DNA from: Phytohabitans flavus
Lineage (GTDB): Bacteria; Actinomycetota; Actinomycetes; Mycobacteriales; Micromonosporaceae
DNA: 64,000 nt
Assembly: GCF_011764545.1 (NCBI RefSeq)
Contig: NZ_AP022870.1
Coordinates: 8,748,001-8,812,000 of the forward strand
Direction of reading: 5' to 3'
This document shows positions 37,011 through 46,926 of this stretch, in pieces. A model generated the notes under the pieces. It made no database searches and was not told the origin of the DNA. It worked only from the letters and a program-made list of their open reading frames with translations. A program made the translations under genes and the position numbers. Positions within the stretch are counted from its first letter, which is position 1. Every line of letters begins with the position of its first letter.

Positions 37011-37033
<23 letters not shown>
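35573..37033 (+). CDS. Major facilitator superfamily transporter
   Basis: Up to 486 residues with about twelve hydrophobic helices. The MFS loop 2-3 motif appears as AYTGDRHHRKPLL, and there is a second-half counterpart GLVGDRLQRRDPGG, as in spinster-like and sugar/acid MFS families. The substrate is unknown. The start is uncertain: GTG 35573 lies 11 nt after the helicase stop, and ATG 35618 is an alternative; neither has a strong ribosome site. Two direct GTAGTAC copies (35543-35549, 35559-35565) precede it. The 3' end overlaps the convergent GH13 gene by 23 nt. Confidence 0.82.
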
Positions 37034-38671
<1,638 letters not shown>

Positions 38672-38675
38672 CGTT

Positions 38676-39695
38676 CTAGTTTGCCCGAGGAGGCGCGGTC
38701 GATTCGCGGACGATCAAGCGAGTTGGCAAGATCACGGTTTCCCCTCCCGGGTAGTTCCCGCCGGTCAGCGGGCTTAGAAGGATGTTGGCCGCGAGGCGGC
38801 CTTGGTCGGCCGCTGGCTGGGCCACGGTTGTGAGGCCCACCACACCGGCCAGGTCGTGGTCGTCTATTCCGATCACGCTGATGTCCTCGGGCACCTTCAG
38901 CCCCGCCTGCCGGAGCCCGGCCATGGCGCCCATCGCGATCTCGTCGCAGGCCGCGAAGATCGCCGTGGGCAGGGCCCCGCGTCGCAGGAGCTCGGCCACC
39001 CCCCGCTCGCCACCGGCGACCGTGAACTCCTCCTCGACGTCGAGCGCCGGGTCGGGCGTGATACCCGCGGCGCCGAGCGCCTCCCAGTAGCCGCGTCGGC
39101 GGTCGATGTGCGTGGTGAACGCAAGCTCGTCGGCGGGGTCGCCGGAGATGTGCGCGATCCGCTGGTGGCCACATTCGAGGAGGTGGGCGGTCGCCGTCCG
39201 CGCGGCCGCGACGTCGTCGATCCGGATGCTCGGCCAGCCGGGTACGCCGGTGCCCGAGCTGACCGTGACGCCGGGCAGGGCGAGGCTCGTGACCGCGTGG
39301 AAGTCCTGCCCTTGCAGCGGCGTGGCCACCAGCATCAGCGCGTCCACCCGCTTGTGCAGCGCGGCGGTGTGCAGCAGCCGCTGCCGCTCGGTCTCGCTGC
39401 CGCCGAGGTTGTGCAGCAGCAGGTCGTAACCGCCCAGGTGAAGCGCCTGCTCGGCGGCCTCCACCACGGTCGCGAAGAACCATCGGGTGATTCGCGGTAC
39501 AACCACCGCGACCGCCCCGGTCTTGCCGCCGGCGAGCCGGGAGGCACTGGGCGACGCGGCGTAGCCCAGCTGGGCGGCGGCCGCGAGTACACGGTCACGG
39601 GTGGCCTGCGAGACCGTGGGTAGGCCGCGCAGGGCCCGGGAAACGGTGGCCGTCGATACGCCGGCCAGCCGCGCGACATCGTCGATCTTTGTCAC
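38676..39695 (-). CDS. LacI-family repressor of the sugar importer operon
   Basis: 339 residues. The lambda-repressor-like headpiece reads IDDVARLAGVSTATVSRALR at residues 4-23, the hinge follows near 50, and the C-terminal sugar-binding domain (VIGIDDHDLAGVV) is near 275. The start GTG 39695 is preceded by GAGGAGGGG. It lies between the second permease and the GH13 gene, and a TGTAAGCGCTTGCA operator precedes the first operon gene. Feedback repression relieved by the imported sugar is likely. Confidence 0.9.
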   Translation of the reverse strand: MTKIDDVARLAGVSTATVSRALRGLPTVSQATRDRVLAAAAQLGYAASPSASRLAGGKTGAVAVVVPRITRWFFATVVEAAEQALHLGGYDLLLHNLGGSETERQRLLHTAALHKRVDALMLVATPLQGQDFHAVTSLALPGVTVSSGTGVPGWPSIRIDDVAAARTATAHLLECGHQRIAHISGDPADELAFTTHIDRRRGYWEALGAAGITPDPALDVEEEFTVAGGERGVAELLRRGALPTAIFAACDEIAMGAMAGLRQAGLKVPEDISVIGIDDHDLAGVVGLTTVAQPAADQGRLAANILLSPLTGGNYPGGETVILPTRLIVRESTAPPRAN

Positions 39696-39724
39696 GCGTG
39701 CCCCTCCTCGTGGGTGATCGCGCC

Positions 39725-39784
39725 GGGTGGGCGGCTCGGGCTCTGCTGGCTCGCTTCGCTCGCCGCGGCTCGGGCCACCCACCC
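39725..39784 (-). terminator. Hairpin between the second permease and lacI
   Basis: A 17-bp stem (39725-39741 with 39768-39784) with a few G-T wobbles starts 13 nt after the permease stop. It could partly terminate the ABC transcript so that regulator and hydrolase are made at lower level. Confidence 0.5.
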
Positions 39785-39796
39785 GCGTACTGCGTA

Positions 39797-40762
39797 TCAG
39801 CCCTTCACACTGCCGGTGAGGAGACCCCGGACGAAGTACCGCTGGAGGGACAGGAAGACGATCAGCGGGATGACGATCGACACGAACGCGCCGGATGTCA
39901 GCCGTTGCCACTCGTTGCCGCGGGTACCGGCCAGCTCGGCTAGTCGTACCGTCAGCGGGGCTGTTTCGTCCCCACCGCCCGCGAAGATGAGCGCCACGAG
40001 CAGGTCGTTCCAGACCCACAGGAACTGGAAGATGGTCAGCGATGCCAGCGCCGGCGTGATCAGCGGCAGCACGATGGTGCGGAAGATCTTCGGGTGGCTG
40101 GCCCCGTCGACCCGTGCCGCCTCCATCAGCTCGCCGGGTAGCTGCGACACGAAGTTGTGCAGCAGGAACACGGCGAACGGCAGGGCGAAGCAGGTGTGCG
40201 CGAACCACACCTGGATGAACTTTTGCTCGTCTTCGAGCTGCCAGGCCGGCATCAGCGTGAGGCCGCCGAGCGAGACGCCGCGGGAGAAGAAGCTCAGCAG
40301 CGGCACGAGCGCCATCTGTAGCGGCACGATCTGGAGCGCGAAGATTCCTATGTAGACCCACTCACGCCCGCGGAACCGGATCCAGGACAGCGCGTACGCC
40401 GCCATCGCGGCGAACGCCACCGGGAAGAGCACTGATGGGATCGTGATCACGAGGGAGTTCACGAAGTAGTTTGCCAGCTGGCCGGAGGAGGCCGACTGTC
40501 CGAAAAGGACCTCGTTGTAGTTTTCCAGCGTCAGCTTGGGGTCGCTGAAGAACGTCCACCAGCCGGTGGTCTTGATCGCGTCCTCGGGGCGCAGCGACGA
40601 GATGAACAGGCCGAAGGTCGGCACCGTCCACAGCACCGCGATGAGGATCGAGACGACCGTCGCCGCGCGGGTGTTGAGTCGCCTGCGCACCCGGCCGGCG
40701 ACCGTCTTGGGCATCGCGTCCGCGGTGGCGGTCGGGAGTGCGGGAGTCGTGGTAGCAGCCAT
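39797..40762 (-). CDS. Carbohydrate ABC transporter permease (MalG type)
   Basis: 321 residues with six predicted helices. The cytoplasmic EAA loop reads ELMEAARVDGASHPKIFRTI near residue 215 and contacts the ATPase. The end LQRYFVRGLLTGSVKG is typical of MalG/AglG-type permeases. It starts 1 nt after the MalF-type permease stop and follows it in the operon. Confidence 0.92.
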   Translation of the reverse strand: MAATTTPALPTATADAMPKTVAGRVRRRLNTRAATVVSILIAVLWTVPTFGLFISSLRPEDAIKTTGWWTFFSDPKLTLENYNEVLFGQSASSGQLANYFVNSLVITIPSVLFPVAFAAMAAYALSWIRFRGREWVYIGIFALQIVPLQMALVPLLSFFSRGVSLGGLTLMPAWQLEDEQKFIQVWFAHTCFALPFAVFLLHNFVSQLPGELMEAARVDGASHPKIFRTIVLPLITPALASLTIFQFLWVWNDLLVALIFAGGGDETAPLTVRLAELAGTRGNEWQRLTSGAFVSIVIPLIVFLSLQRYFVRGLLTGSVKG

Positions 40763-40763
40763 G

Positions 40764-41816
40764 TCAGCCCTCCCGCTGCCGGCGGAGGTTGCGGATCTGG
40801 AAGATGACGATCGGGATCACCAGGATGAAGAGGAACACGGCGAGCGCCGAGCCCTGCCCGGTCTCCTGATAGCGGAACGCCTGGTTGTACATCTCCAGCG
40901 CGATCACGTTCGTGTCGTAGTTGCCGTTCGTCATCGTGCGGACGATGTCGAAGATCTTCATCGTGGCCACGGTGATGGCGACGATGACGACGATCAGGGC
41001 GGGCCGGATGCTGGGGAGCGTGATCCGCCAGAACATCTGCCACGCGCTGACGCCGTCCAGGCGGGCCGCCTCGATGATGTCACCAGGAACGGCCTTGATC
41101 GCGGCGGACAGGATCACCATGGCGAAGCCGGCCTGGATCCAGACCATCACCACGATCAGCAGAAGCGTGTTGAGCGGGGAGTCGAGCAGCCACTGCTTCG
41201 GCGTACCGCCCAGCCACACGACGATCTGGTTGAGCAGGCCGATCTGGTCCTGCTCCTCACCGCGGTACGCGTACACGAACCGCCAGATGATGCTCGCGCC
41301 GACGAACGAGATGGCCATCGGCAGGAAGACCAGCGACTTGGCCACCGCCTCGAGGCGGGCCCGGTCGACGAGCACGGCGTAGATGAGGCCGACCGAGGTC
41401 GCCACCAGCGGCACGAGGACGACCCAGAGGAGGCTGTTCCACAGCACGCTGAGGATGTCGCCGTTGCTGAACATCCAGCCGTAGTTGTCGAGGCCCACCC
41501 ACTCCGAGCCGTCGCCGTTCTTCAGCGACAGCACGAGGGTGCGGACCACCGGCACCACCAGCCCGATCAGCAGCAGCACCACGACCGGGAGGAGGAAGAA
41601 GATCGCGTACCCGAACTCGCGGGGCTTGTGCATGCGGCCCGGGGGTAGGGCCGGTGCCTCGCCCGCGGCGACCGCGATCAACTGGCGCTCGCGTCGCCGG
41701 GCGAAATAGCTGGGTACGACGTCGAGCAGCAGCAACAGCCCACCGACGACCACGGCGAACGCGACGAGGCCGTACACCAGCATGGTGAGCTTTGGAGAAA
41801 TATCCGCGAAGTCCAT
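40764..41816 (-). CDS. Carbohydrate ABC transporter permease (MalF type)
   Basis: 350 residues. An extra N-terminal helix and basic linker (residues about 10-60) precede the six-helix core, as in AglF-type alpha-glucoside permeases. The EAA loop reads IIEAARLDGVSAWQMFWRI near 255. It pairs with the downstream MalG-type permease. A strong hairpin separates it from the binding-protein gene upstream. Confidence 0.92.
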   Translation of the reverse strand: MDFADISPKLTMLVYGLVAFAVVVGGLLLLLDVVPSYFARRRERQLIAVAAGEAPALPPGRMHKPREFGYAIFFLLPVVVLLLIGLVVPVVRTLVLSLKNGDGSEWVGLDNYGWMFSNGDILSVLWNSLLWVVLVPLVATSVGLIYAVLVDRARLEAVAKSLVFLPMAISFVGASIIWRFVYAYRGEEQDQIGLLNQIVVWLGGTPKQWLLDSPLNTLLLIVVMVWIQAGFAMVILSAAIKAVPGDIIEAARLDGVSAWQMFWRITLPSIRPALIVVIVAITVATMKIFDIVRTMTNGNYDTNVIALEMYNQAFRYQETGQGSALAVFLFILVIPIVIFQIRNLRRQREG

Positions 41817-41836
41817 CCGCCCTCCCGAGGGGGATC

Positions 41837-41873
41837 GGCCGGCCCGCCCCCGAGAGAGGGGGTCGGGCCGGCC
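41837..41873 (-). terminator. Intercistronic hairpin between binding protein and permease genes
   Basis: A 10-bp perfect stem (41837-41846 with 41864-41873) continues as five C-G pairs around a GAGAGA loop with one bulged T. Lying between the binding-protein stop and the permease start, it could stabilise the upstream mRNA or cause partial termination, giving excess binding protein. Confidence 0.6.
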
Positions 41874-41882
41874 GGCTGTGCG

Positions 41883-43232
41883 TTACTTCCAGGAACTCTC
41901 GACGCCCGCGAGCGTGCTGGCGGTGTCCTTACCGTTGATCCAGTCGACCATGGCCTTCCACAGGGTGCCGGCGCCGACGGCCGACGGCATCAGGTCGGAG
42001 CCGTCGAAGCGGAGCACCTTGCTCTGGTCTTGCAGGATCTGGACCGACAGCTTGTCGATCGGGTTGCTGAAGTTGTTGATGTCCGCGCCCCGGTTACCCG
42101 AGACCCAGTTGCCGAGCTTGGCCCGGGAGTTCGCGTACTCGGGCGTGGCCAGGTAGTTCTGCACCGCCTGGACCTCGGGACGGTCGGCGAAGGCGACAGT
42201 GAACTCACCGGCCGCGAGCACCGGCTCGCCCTTGCTCGGGTCGACGGCGGGGAAGTAGAAGGCGAACACGTCGCCGTCCTCGCCGACCTTCGTGCCCTCC
42301 GGCCACTGGTTGGCGTAGAAGGACGCCTGCCGGTGCAGGGAGCACTTGTTGTCCAGGATCGGCAGACCGCCCTCCTGGAACGAGGTGGTCGAGATGCTCT
42401 TCACGGGGCCGAACCCGGCGTTGACGTACTTGTCGTTCTTGAGGATCGTGCCGGCCCGGTCGAGCGCGGCGGCGACCTTCGGGTCGTTGAACGGGATCTG
42501 GTGGGTCACCCACTGGTCGTAGACCTCAGGCGACTGGTCGCGGAGCATGATGTCCTCGAGCCAGTCGGTGGCCGGCCAGCCGGTGGCTTCACCGGACTCG
42601 ATGCCCGCGCACCACGGCTTTTCGCCGGTACCGGCGATCTTGTCGCTGAGCGCGATGAGCTCGTCCCACGTCTTGGGGATCGTGTAGCCCTTCTCCTTGA
42701 AAGTCTTCGGGGAGTACCACACGAAGGACTTCACATTGGAGCCGAGCGGCGCGCCGTAGAACGTGCCGTTGACGGTGCTGTACTTCAGCCAGTCGGCCGG
42801 GTAGTTGGCCTCCGCCGACGCCTTGGTGTCGGCCGGGGCGGCCTTGAGCTTCCCAGCGTTGGCGAACGTGGCCAGCAGGCCGGGCTGGGGGATAAAGGCG
42901 ATGTCCGGCGCGTTGCCGCCGTCCACCTGCACCTGGAGCTGCGCCTCGAACTCGCCGCTGCCCGTGTAGTCAATCTCGATCCCGGTGCAGTCGGTGAACT
43001 GCTTCCAGGACTGCTCCAGCAGGTCGGCCTCGGCGTCGCGGATCGACGCGTAGATGGTGACCTTCTTGCCGTCGTTACCGCTGTACTTTTCGAAGGCGGA
43101 GCACTCTGCCGAGGTTTCGTTGCCACTTCCGCTGTCGTTGCCGTCGCCGTCCCCGCACGCGGTGGCGCTGAGCGCCAACCCGACCACGGTGGCGATCACG
43201 ATGGCTTGGCGTCGTCTGGGAAAGACCGCCAT
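41883..43232 (-). CDS. Carbohydrate ABC transporter substrate-binding lipoprotein
   Basis: 449 residues. A basic start, a hydrophobic stretch and a cysteine in LSATACGDG suggest a lipoprotein signal. The mature part has family-1 extracellular binding-protein features (TDCTGIEIDYTGSGEFEAQL, GNAPDIAFIPQPG and a WPATDW aromatic patch for sugar stacking). ATG 43232 has an excellent GGAAGGAGG site. It leads the operon with two permeases, a LacI repressor and GH13. No ATPase gene is present, so a shared MsiK-like ATPase elsewhere is expected. Resemblance to AglE suggests alpha-glucosides. Confidence 0.92.
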   Translation of the reverse strand: MAVFPRRRQAIVIATVVGLALSATACGDGDGNDSGSGNETSAECSAFEKYSGNDGKKVTIYASIRDAEADLLEQSWKQFTDCTGIEIDYTGSGEFEAQLQVQVDGGNAPDIAFIPQPGLLATFANAGKLKAAPADTKASAEANYPADWLKYSTVNGTFYGAPLGSNVKSFVWYSPKTFKEKGYTIPKTWDELIALSDKIAGTGEKPWCAGIESGEATGWPATDWLEDIMLRDQSPEVYDQWVTHQIPFNDPKVAAALDRAGTILKNDKYVNAGFGPVKSISTTSFQEGGLPILDNKCSLHRQASFYANQWPEGTKVGEDGDVFAFYFPAVDPSKGEPVLAAGEFTVAFADRPEVQAVQNYLATPEYANSRAKLGNWVSGNRGADINNFSNPIDKLSVQILQDQSKVLRFDGSDLMPSAVGAGTLWKAMVDWINGKDTASTLAGVESSWK

Positions 43233-43301
43233 GCCGTCCTCCTTCCTTGCCGGCACGGTGCGTTGGCTCACGTGCCGGTCCCGACTTGGGGCGTGTACAC
43301 A

Positions 43302-43315
43302 TGTAAGCGCTTGCA
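43302..43315. promoter_or_regulatory. LacI-family operator upstream of the sugar importer operon
   Basis: TGTAAGCGCTTGCA is a 14-bp near-perfect palindrome with the central CG typical of LacI/GalR sites, 70 bp upstream of the binding-protein ATG. The operon encodes its own LacI protein. Confidence 0.75.
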
Positions 43316-43356
43316 CGATCTATCGTCCAGGCTCTCCAGCAAAGAAGCCGTAACGA

Positions 43357-44076
43357 TTAGGAAACGTCGGGAGCGCTTCCAGGGTCGTCGAGGATGGCGG
43401 CGAAGCGGGTCTCGGCAAGATCGAGCTGGTCCATGATGTGGGACTTGGCGTTGCCGGAAAGCGGCGTGTCCGGGCGGCTGACCAGGTCCCGGAAGACCGG
43501 CACGAGCGGCCGGTACTTAGTGGCTGAGCTGCGCATTTTCGGCCCAGTGGTGTGTATGACGCCCACGCCGTTGTCGGTGAAGTCGGACACCTTGATCACG
43601 CGGGCCCACGGGTGGCGGTCGAGGCTCGCGGCCACGTGGGCCCGGTACTGCTCGTGGCGGTCCCGCTCCGGGTCATACTCCGGATTTGTTACCGCGCGGA
43701 CCAGGCCGGCGACGCGAGGGTTGAACCGCCGGCTCAGCTCGGCCAGCGCCGCCTCGGTGTCGCCGCCCAACTCGTCGGGGTGGTCCTCGACCGCGTCGTG
43801 GAGGAGTGCCGCCACGATCACGTCGACGTCGTCGACCCCGTAGTGCGACATGATCCGGATCGCGACCCGCAGCAGGTGGTTGAGGTACGGCTCGCGCACC
43901 CTGCGGTCGTCGCGGTGCAGCTGGGCGGCGAGCGCCAGCGCTTCGTCGAGCCGCTCGCGGTCGGGTGCGGGGAAGCGGGCGACCTCCAGCGCGAACCGCT
44001 TGCGCAGGCCGTCTTCCCCGTAGACCTCGGTGATCGCGTGCAGCGGCATGGTCGTGAGGTACGCCGGGGAGGCCAT
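43357..44076 (-). CDS. HD-domain protein, RelA/SpoT-hydrolase-like
   Basis: 239 residues. NHLLRVAIRIM, then AALLHDAVEDH near residue 90, follows the HD pattern of the (p)ppGpp hydrolase domain of RelA/SpoT, and VIKVSDFTDN near 160 takes the place of the usual KLADRLHN block. There is no synthetase or TGS domain, so this is a stand-alone hydrolase-like protein similar in layout to small alarmone hydrolases. Activity on (p)ppGpp is an inference, and another nucleotide is possible. ATG 44076 is used. Its 3' end faces the LacI operator region. Confidence 0.75.
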   Translation of the reverse strand: MASPAYLTTMPLHAITEVYGEDGLRKRFALEVARFPAPDRERLDEALALAAQLHRDDRRVREPYLNHLLRVAIRIMSHYGVDDVDVIVAALLHDAVEDHPDELGGDTEAALAELSRRFNPRVAGLVRAVTNPEYDPERDRHEQYRAHVAASLDRHPWARVIKVSDFTDNGVGVIHTTGPKMRSSATKYRPLVPVFRDLVSRPDTPLSGNAKSHIMDQLDLAETRFAAILDDPGSAPDVS

Positions 44077-44178
44077 GGGCTCCAGGTATACCGGATCGGG
44101 CCGGTCGACGTAGGCCCGCGCTACGAACCAGGCTCCACAGTGGTCACCGGGACCGGTGACGTCGACGACCGGTGTGCG

Positions 44179-45045
44179 TCACATCGGCCCGCGCTGGGGA
44201 CCGTCGATCGCCCGCACCGCCCGCACCGTCCACGGCCGCCCGTGCGGGTCAGCCGCCTCCATCGGCGCCGACCGCCCAGCGGCGCGGGACGCCGGCCACC
44301 GGTCGTCGGCGAACTCCTCCTCGGTCATGGCCTGGAGCGCGCTGAACGCGACGCCGATCAGCGTGACCGCGGCGAGCACGGTGATCGGCACGATCAGCAG
44401 CGAGGGGCTTAGCCCTTCCACCCTCGTCTCGCCGGGTGTCCACAGTCGGATGCGCATCGCGGCCATGCCGGTGTAGTGCATGCCGCACACGGCGAGCCCA
44501 AGCACGAAAGCGCCCCCGATCACCGCTCGCCAGCCGCGTACCGCGACCACGAGCCACAGCGCCGCGGTCGCGCCGGTGACCGCGACGAGGGTGGAGGCGC
44601 CGACGAGTGCGGGGTCGTACTCGATGCGGCCGGCAACCCGTACCGCGGCCATGCCGGTGTAGTGCATCGCGACGATGCCGGCGCCGGTGAGCAGGCCGCC
44701 GAGGACGATGCGGCCGCCGTTCGCCTCGCCGCGGCCGACGACGAAGAGCCCGGCGCCGACGGTGACGACCGCGACGACGAGGCTGGCGACGGTGAGCCCA
44801 GGGCCGTAGCGGACCGGGCTCTCCGGCACGTCGAAGCCGAACATCGCGGTGAAGTGCATGAGCCAGACCGCGGCGCCACCGATGGTGATGGCGGCGAGGA
44901 CGAGCCAGCGGCTGCGCCGCCGGCGGTGGCGGGCGGCCCGGGCCCGGGCCGTGCAGACCAGGCCGAGCAGCGAGCCGACGAAGGCGATCACGTACGAGAC
45001 CACGGGATTCACGGCGCCGTACGTCAGGTGATGGATCTCTGCCAC
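44179..45045 (-). CDS. MHYT-domain membrane sensor
   Basis: 288 residues with seven hydrophobic helices and three copies of the MHYT motif: LMHFTAMFG near 63, AMHYTGMAA near 125 and GMHYTGMAA near 188. MHYT domains are proposed to bind copper at the outer membrane face and sense oxygen, CO or NO. Unlike many relatives it has no GGDEF, EAL or kinase domain, only a charged cytoplasmic tail of about 60 residues, so any output must go through a partner. ATG 45045 starts at MAEIHHLTYG. Confidence 0.87.
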   Translation of the reverse strand: MAEIHHLTYGAVNPVVSYVIAFVGSLLGLVCTARARAARHRRRRSRWLVLAAITIGGAAVWLMHFTAMFGFDVPESPVRYGPGLTVASLVVAVVTVGAGLFVVGRGEANGGRIVLGGLLTGAGIVAMHYTGMAAVRVAGRIEYDPALVGASTLVAVTGATAALWLVVAVRGWRAVIGGAFVLGLAVCGMHYTGMAAMRIRLWTPGETRVEGLSPSLLIVPITVLAAVTLIGVAFSALQAMTEEEFADDRWPASRAAGRSAPMEAADPHGRPWTVRAVRAIDGPQRGPM

Positions 45046-45104
45046 GGCTGTGATTGAGACATGCGGGGACGGCCCGGACGTACACGCTGTGTGCCTCTAC
45101 AAGA

Positions 45105-45150
45105 AACTGGGCGACTTACGGCCGTTGGGGTAGCCGTAAGTCGCCCAGTT
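45105..45150 (-). terminator. Rho-independent terminator of the GPGG gene
   Basis: A perfect 18-bp stem (45105-45122 with 45133-45150) has a 10-nt loop, and on the minus strand it is followed by TTTCTTG. It starts 20 nt after the GPGG stop and is the longest perfect hairpin in the window. Confidence 0.8.
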
Positions 45151-45170
45151 CGCTCAGATGTACCGGAGGG

Positions 45171-45314
45171 TTAGGTGAAGATGCTGACGCCACCCGGGCC
45201 CACGAGCAGCCCGACGATGATGAGGACGATGCCCCACAGGACCTGCCGGCGGAAGAGTGCCAGGACGCCGGCGACCACGAGCACGACTGCGAGGATCCAC
45301 AGAAGAAATTCCAT
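45171..45314 (-). CDS. GPGG-motif small membrane protein
   Basis: A 47-residue protein with two hydrophobic helices (LLWILAVVLVVAGVLALF and VLWGIVLIIVGLLVG) separated by RRQ, then GPGGVSIFT. The GPGG ending is the hallmark of a conserved actinobacterial small-membrane-protein family of unknown function. ATG 45314 lies only 10 nt after a SigB/SigF-type -10 box and has no ribosome site, so the mRNA is probably nearly leaderless. A strong terminator follows, making it a single-gene transcript. Confidence 0.85.
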   Translation of the reverse strand: MEFLLWILAVVLVVAGVLALFRRQVLWGIVLIIVGLLVGPGGVSIFT

Positions 45315-45324
45315 GTGTTGTGAG

Positions 45325-45351
45325 GTACCCCAGTGCTCGGCGGCAAAAACC
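45325..45351 (-). promoter_or_regulatory. SigB/SigF-type promoter of the GPGG gene
   Basis: On the minus strand GGTTT (45351-45347), a 16-bp spacer and GGGTAC (45330-45325) match the actinobacterial SigB/SigF consensus GGTTT-N15-17-GGGTAY. It predicts a start 3-4 nt before the GPGG ATG. Confidence 0.65.
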
Positions 45352-45356
45352 TCTTC

Positions 45357-46100
45357 TCAGCCCAGCCGATAGACGCTGTACGCCTGCCTGATGACCGGAT
45401 GCGCGACGTTCCGCACCCGTACGCCACCCGGGGTCGCGCCCCGCTCGGTGCCGCGGTGCGCGTGGCCGTGCACCGCCAGCGCGGTAGGCGCCGAGTCGAT
45501 GGCCTGGCCCAGCAGGTACGAGCCGAGGAACGGGTAGATCTCGAGCGGCTCACCGGCGAGCGTGTCCGCCACCGGCGCGTAGTGGGTCAACGCGATCCGC
45601 ACGTCACAGTCGAGGTCGCGCAGCGCCACGCCTAACCGGTCGGCCACCGTGCTCGTCGTACGGATAAAGGCCTTCATCTCCGGCTCGCCGAACTCGCTGG
45701 CGCACCGCCCGGCGAAGCCACCGCCGAAGCCCTTTGCCCCGGCGATGCCGAGCCGGCAGGCGGGCGTATCCACCACTGTGCTGTCTCCTTCGAGGACGGT
45801 GATGCCGCCCTCGTTGGCGAGCACGTCGACAACCTTGTCGACCTGGTCGCACTGGTAGTCGTGGTTGCCCAGCACGGCGACGACCGGCACGCCGACATCG
45901 CCGAACTCCTCCGCCACGCAGCGCGCCTCGGCCTCGGTGCCGTGCCGGGTCAGGTCGCCGGCCAGCAGTAGCACGTCGGCCTGTTCGGGCAATTGCGCCA
46001 GCGCCGGGCGGAAGCGGCCGAGCACGTCCTGGTCCATGTGGACGTCGCCGACCGCCGCGATGCGGATCGGTGGGTCGAGCGGGTCGTGGGGGTCGTTCAC
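45357..46100 (-). CDS. Metallophosphoesterase
   Basis: 247 residues with the calcineurin-like metal-ligand blocks in order: GDVHMD near 18, LLLAGDLTRHG near 45, GNHDY near 78, LTHYAPV near 170 and HGHAHRG near 210. The active site is complete, so it is a likely phosphodiesterase or phosphatase. GTG 46100 overlaps the BON-like gene stop (GTGA) and has GGAGG in front. It is the third gene of a nucleotidyltransferase-BON-phosphoesterase operon, and its substrate may be linked to the nucleotidyltransferase product (inference). Confidence 0.87.
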   Translation of the reverse strand: MNDPHDPLDPPIRIAAVGDVHMDQDVLGRFRPALAQLPEQADVLLLAGDLTRHGTEAEARCVAEEFGDVGVPVVAVLGNHDYQCDQVDKVVDVLANEGGITVLEGDSTVVDTPACRLGIAGAKGFGGGFAGRCASEFGEPEMKAFIRTTSTVADRLGVALRDLDCDVRIALTHYAPVADTLAGEPLEIYPFLGSYLLGQAIDSAPTALAVHGHAHRGTERGATPGGVRVRNVAHPVIRQAYSVYRLG

Positions 46101-46342
46101 AGCAGGTCCTCCGCCTCGCTCGGTGGGGTCGCGCGGGTGATGCCGATGTCGACGTGGAGCGGTATGTCCGGGAAGTTCTCCTCGACAAGCCGCACGATCT
46201 CGTCCCGGCGGGCTGTGCTCTCCACCTCTCCGTAGAGGACCATCGTGCGCTCCCGGAGGATCACGGTGATGCCCTGCTCGGCGAGGCCCGCGTGCTCGGT
46301 CAGCAGCCGCTGTACGGCAGCCTCCGCGTACTCGTCGATCAT
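46097..46342 (-). CDS. BON-like domain protein
   Basis: An 81-residue protein with one alpha-beta module. EAAVQRLLTEH, ITVILRERTMVLYGEVES and RRDEIVRLVEENFPDI follow the BON (OsmY-like) pattern. There is no signal peptide, so it is cytoplasmic. ATG 46342 overlaps the nucleotidyltransferase stop and has GGAGG. BON modules bind lipid or protein surfaces; the partner here is unknown. Confidence 0.7.
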   Translation of the reverse strand: MIDEYAEAAVQRLLTEHAGLAEQGITVILRERTMVLYGEVESTARRDEIVRLVEENFPDIPLHVDIGITRATPPSEAEDLL

Positions 46343-46884
46343 GCGACCACCTCCAGGCGTTCGAGAAGCAGGAGAAACGCCTCGGCGTACGGCGACTGCG
46401 CGGTGTCCTTGCGCACCCGGTCCCAGTCGATCTGCTCGCGCAGCGACCGGGCCAGCGGCAGGCCACGGGTGAAGTCGCAGTAGTGCTCGGTAAAGCTCAG
46501 CAGCTTGTGGATCATGAGCTGGGTGGCGGTCAGGCACGGCATGACGATCGCCTCGACGACCCGGGGGACGGTGTCGGCCAACGTCTCGTCGGTCACCGGC
46601 GTGTCCAGCGGGTGATGGATCAGATCCACCATCCGGTCCTCGTCGTAGACCTTCACCAGCCAGTCCTCGGGCGGCCGCTCGGCCCGGAAACCGGTCGCCA
46701 CCAACGCTTCCAGCGCCCGTTCCACGTCCGCCTCGCGGAGCAGGAAGTCGACGTCGTGGTCGCCGGAGTGGCCACCGTGCGCGTACACGGCGAAGCTGCC
46801 GCCGAGGACGAAGGGGACGTCCGCCTGCTTCAGGGTGGCGGCAACGCGCTTGAGTGTGTTGACCAATCCGTCGTCGGCACCCAT
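46339..46884 (-). CDS. Nucleotidyltransferase-fold protein
   Basis: 181 residues. VPFVLGGSFAVYAHGG followed by GDHDVDFLL gives the GGS-x-DxD signature of pol-beta-type nucleotidyltransferases, and the rest is helical (substrate-binding part). It resembles AbiEii/MNT-like proteins in the core, but no typical antitoxin precedes it; instead a BON protein and a phosphoesterase follow. ATG 46884 has GAGGAG. The function is unknown, and nucleotide addition to a protein or small molecule is possible. Confidence 0.72.
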   Translation of the reverse strand: MGADDGLVNTLKRVAATLKQADVPFVLGGSFAVYAHGGHSGDHDVDFLLREADVERALEALVATGFRAERPPEDWLVKVYDEDRMVDLIHHPLDTPVTDETLADTVPRVVEAIVMPCLTATQLMIHKLLSFTEHYCDFTRGLPLARSLREQIDWDRVRKDTAQSPYAEAFLLLLERLEVVA

Positions 46885-46926
46885 GAAGGCTCCTCGCGCT
46901 CGTTCAGTCGGGGGAAGGCAGTACAC

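Noticed and set aside
46339..46884. AbiE-type toxin-antitoxin system
   Set aside because: The nucleotidyltransferase has no AbiEi-like antitoxin next to it; the neighbours are a BON protein and a phosphoesterase.
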